The notes below the pieces were generated by a model, which was given only the letters and a program-made list of their open reading frames with translations, was not told where the DNA came from and searched no databases. 47,875 nt of DNA, taken from the IMG/VR virus record IMGVR_UViG_3300021349_000004, positions 1 to 47,875 of that record; one strand, given 5' to 3'. This DNA comes from a virus. Shown one piece after another: positions 46,583-47,875 of this stretch (position 1 is the first letter of the stretch; each line of letters starts with the position of its first letter). Made by a program: the position numbers and the translations under genes.

Positions 46583-47875
46583 ATGCCGTCCATATTACCG
46601 CATCCTATGATTACGCCCATTTTGAGTTCTCCACGACAGCCAGCGGTCGCGGCGTTGTGGAATGACCGTTATGGCGAGATTGACGAAAACTTTGCTGCAC
46701 TGGAGGCTGCAAACGTCTTAACCGGCTACACATCCGGAGCCGGAACGGTAGCTGCTTCAGACACAGTTCTTCAAGCAATCCAAAAATTAAATGGTAATTT
46801 TGACGCTGGCAATAATTATGCTTATGGCGTTAAGTGGGATTTTGTGAATGATACAATGAGGGGTGTCATTCAGGTTAACGGAGCTCTGCTTGAATACGAC
46901 TATCAGAATTTTCCGATCCAAGAGCAGATGAAGCGTTGTCTGCTGGCGCACACCACCGGCGCATTTAATTACTATTTACATCCAAATGACTCAACAAAGA
47001 AGCTGGACGGGACGGCTGCGACTTTGACAGGTGCAGATGGTAACGTCATGGTGCAAATCCCTAAATTTTATTATGCGCTGTTTAATGATGGTAATTTTAT
47101 GTATGCTTTGATCTCGTATGGTGCGTTCAGCTATACAAAATCAAACGGATCAGTAGTTACAGCGGTTGTTCACCCAATATTTTTCTCAGGCGGGTTGGCT
47201 ACACCCGTGGATTACAAATACTGCTCAGCTTATGAGGGCGTTTTGTACCGCAGTAGTGCGTACATTCACGGAACTACAACACAATCGTATCTATCAGGAG
47301 ATAAAATACGGTCTGTATCTGGATACTTGCCATTATCAACTTTCAGTCGGACAATGCGACGTCAAGCAACCGACGGAGCTTTTTACCAATACGATTACTG
47401 GATGGGTGAGGCGATTATTCTCTTATATCTAACCAGATACAAAAACTGGAATTCACAGTTGATGTTGCCAGGATATACAGAGGGGGCACCGTGGGATATT
47501 ACGAAAATATGTAAAACTGGTGTCACAAATGTACTGGGGAACAATTGCGGATCAGTCAAATACGGGGTCGCTAACGCGAATAAGTGTGCATACGTTCAGG
47601 CATCTGATATGGTTGTTGCTAATTCTTTTTATGGGATAGAAAATTTTTATGGGCATCTATGGAAATGGGTGGATGGAGTGGATTTTCTATTTCCGTCCGG
47701 GGTATATGTTTGTAATAACCCTGCTTTGTTCACTGATGAAAGTGTGACTAATTATTCTTCGCTTGGAATAACCCCGCTTGGAACAACTGGCTATCAGCAG
47801 ACGCTTTTCGACGGAACATTTTTACCATCTTCGGTTGCAAACGGTAGTAGCTCTACATTCGTTACAGATTATTAC
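46583..47875 (+). CDS. receptor-binding tail protein, C-type lectin/FGE-like, truncated by window
   Basis: 431 codons to the window end, no stop. AGGGAGAAACACCT precedes ATG. Begins MPSILPHPMITPILSSPRQP, then LWNDRYGEIDENF, the collar module shared with the 72-aa protein. The middle GTAATLTGADG-like and VQIPKFYYALFNDGNFMY blocks and the later IENFYGHLWKWVDGVDFLFP match the FGE-sulfatase/C-type-lectin fold often used by phage fibre tips, including variable proteins of diversity-generating retroelements. Whether a variable repeat follows lies outside this window. Confidence 0.65.
   Translation, partial: MPSILPHPMITPILSSPRQPAVAALWNDRYGEIDENFAALEAANVLTGYTSGAGTVAASDTVLQAIQKLNGNFDAGNNYAYGVKWDFVNDTMRGVIQVNGALLEYDYQNFPIQEQMKRCLLAHTTGAFNYYLHPNDSTKKLDGTAATLTGADGNVMVQIPKFYYALFNDGNFMYALISYGAFSYTKSNGSVVTAVVHPIFFSGGLATPVDYKYCSAYEGVLYRSSAYIHGTTTQSYLSGDKIRSVSGYLPLSTFSRTMRRQATDGAFYQYDYWMGEAIILLYLTRYKNWNSQLMLPGYTEGAPWDITKICKTGVTNVLGNNCGSVKYGVANANKCAYVQASDMVVANSFYGIENFYGHLWKWVDGVDFLFPSGVYVCNNPALFTDESVTNYSSLGITPLGTTGYQQTLFDGTFLPSSVANGSSSTFVTDYY

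Overview
The window is one continuous stretch of a contractile-tailed (myovirus) temperate phage or prophage, about 46-48% GC, of a Gram-negative host. Evidence for a temperate phage is a divergent CI-like/Cro-like switch with a palindromic operator. Evidence for a contractile tail is a sheath, two tail-tube paralogues and T4/P2-style baseplate proteins (gp53, gp27, gp5, PAAR, gp25, gp6/J and gpI types). I cannot name the host from sequence alone; codon use and the kinds of accessory proteins would fit a Desulfobacterota-like bacterium, but that is a guess. No rRNA, tRNA, integrase or CRISPR array was seen.

Layout. (1) 1-3.65 kb, minus strand: a ParA-type ATPase, a lone HicB-like protein flanked by 25-bp direct repeats, a Panacea-type antitoxin/toxin pair and the CI-like repressor. 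The repressor holds an A9 slip site and an open -1 frame that runs to a C12/G12 tract. (2) 3.65-6.4 kb: Cro-like protein, small membrane and zinc-ribbon proteins on both strands, a ribbon-helix-helix-like protein and strong inverted repeats. (3) 6.4-10 kb: replication module with a lambda O/DUF4373-like initiator that carries 21-bp iterons inside its own gene, then DnaB, SSB and RusA. (4) 10-14.1 kb: a chain of tiny overlapping ORFs, a protein with two NrdR-like zinc ribbons, a possible small terminase, an HU homologue, dUTPase and a rho-independent terminator. (5) 14.1-18.7 kb: the large terminase, split in its Walker A motif by a 343-residue LAGLIDADG intein, then small unknown proteins and a gp53-like protein. 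(6) 18.8-19.5 kb: a RelE/HigA-like toxin-antitoxin pair inserted antisense in the virion operon. (7) 19.6-29.2 kb: CxC-zinc protein, a Rha-HNH fusion, gp27/gp5/PAAR spike complex, a P-loop kinase and an 837-residue protein with four BACON-like domains, closed by a strong terminator. (8) 29.4-37.9 kb: major capsid protein, sheath, tubes and a tail-assembly chaperone with an apparent +1 frameshift. (9) 37.9-44.3 kb: tape-measure-like protein with a lysozyme-like domain, then gp25, gp6 and gpI. (10) 44.3-47.9 kb: tail-fibre region, including a frameshifted coiled-coil gene and a C-type-lectin/FGE-like protein cut off by the window end.

How it works together: the repressor/Cro switch controls lysogeny; the initiator, DnaB, SSB and RusA replicate and resolve the DNA; dUTPase and HU support the nucleotide pool and DNA architecture; terminase packages DNA into gp23-like capsids; the contractile tail with its PAAR-tipped spike and lysozyme-bearing tape measure delivers it. 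ParA, toxin-antitoxin pairs, an autonomous replication module and no visible integrase make a plasmid-like (phage-plasmid) lysogen a fair hypothesis. No portal, prohead protease, holin or endolysin gene could be recognised with confidence.
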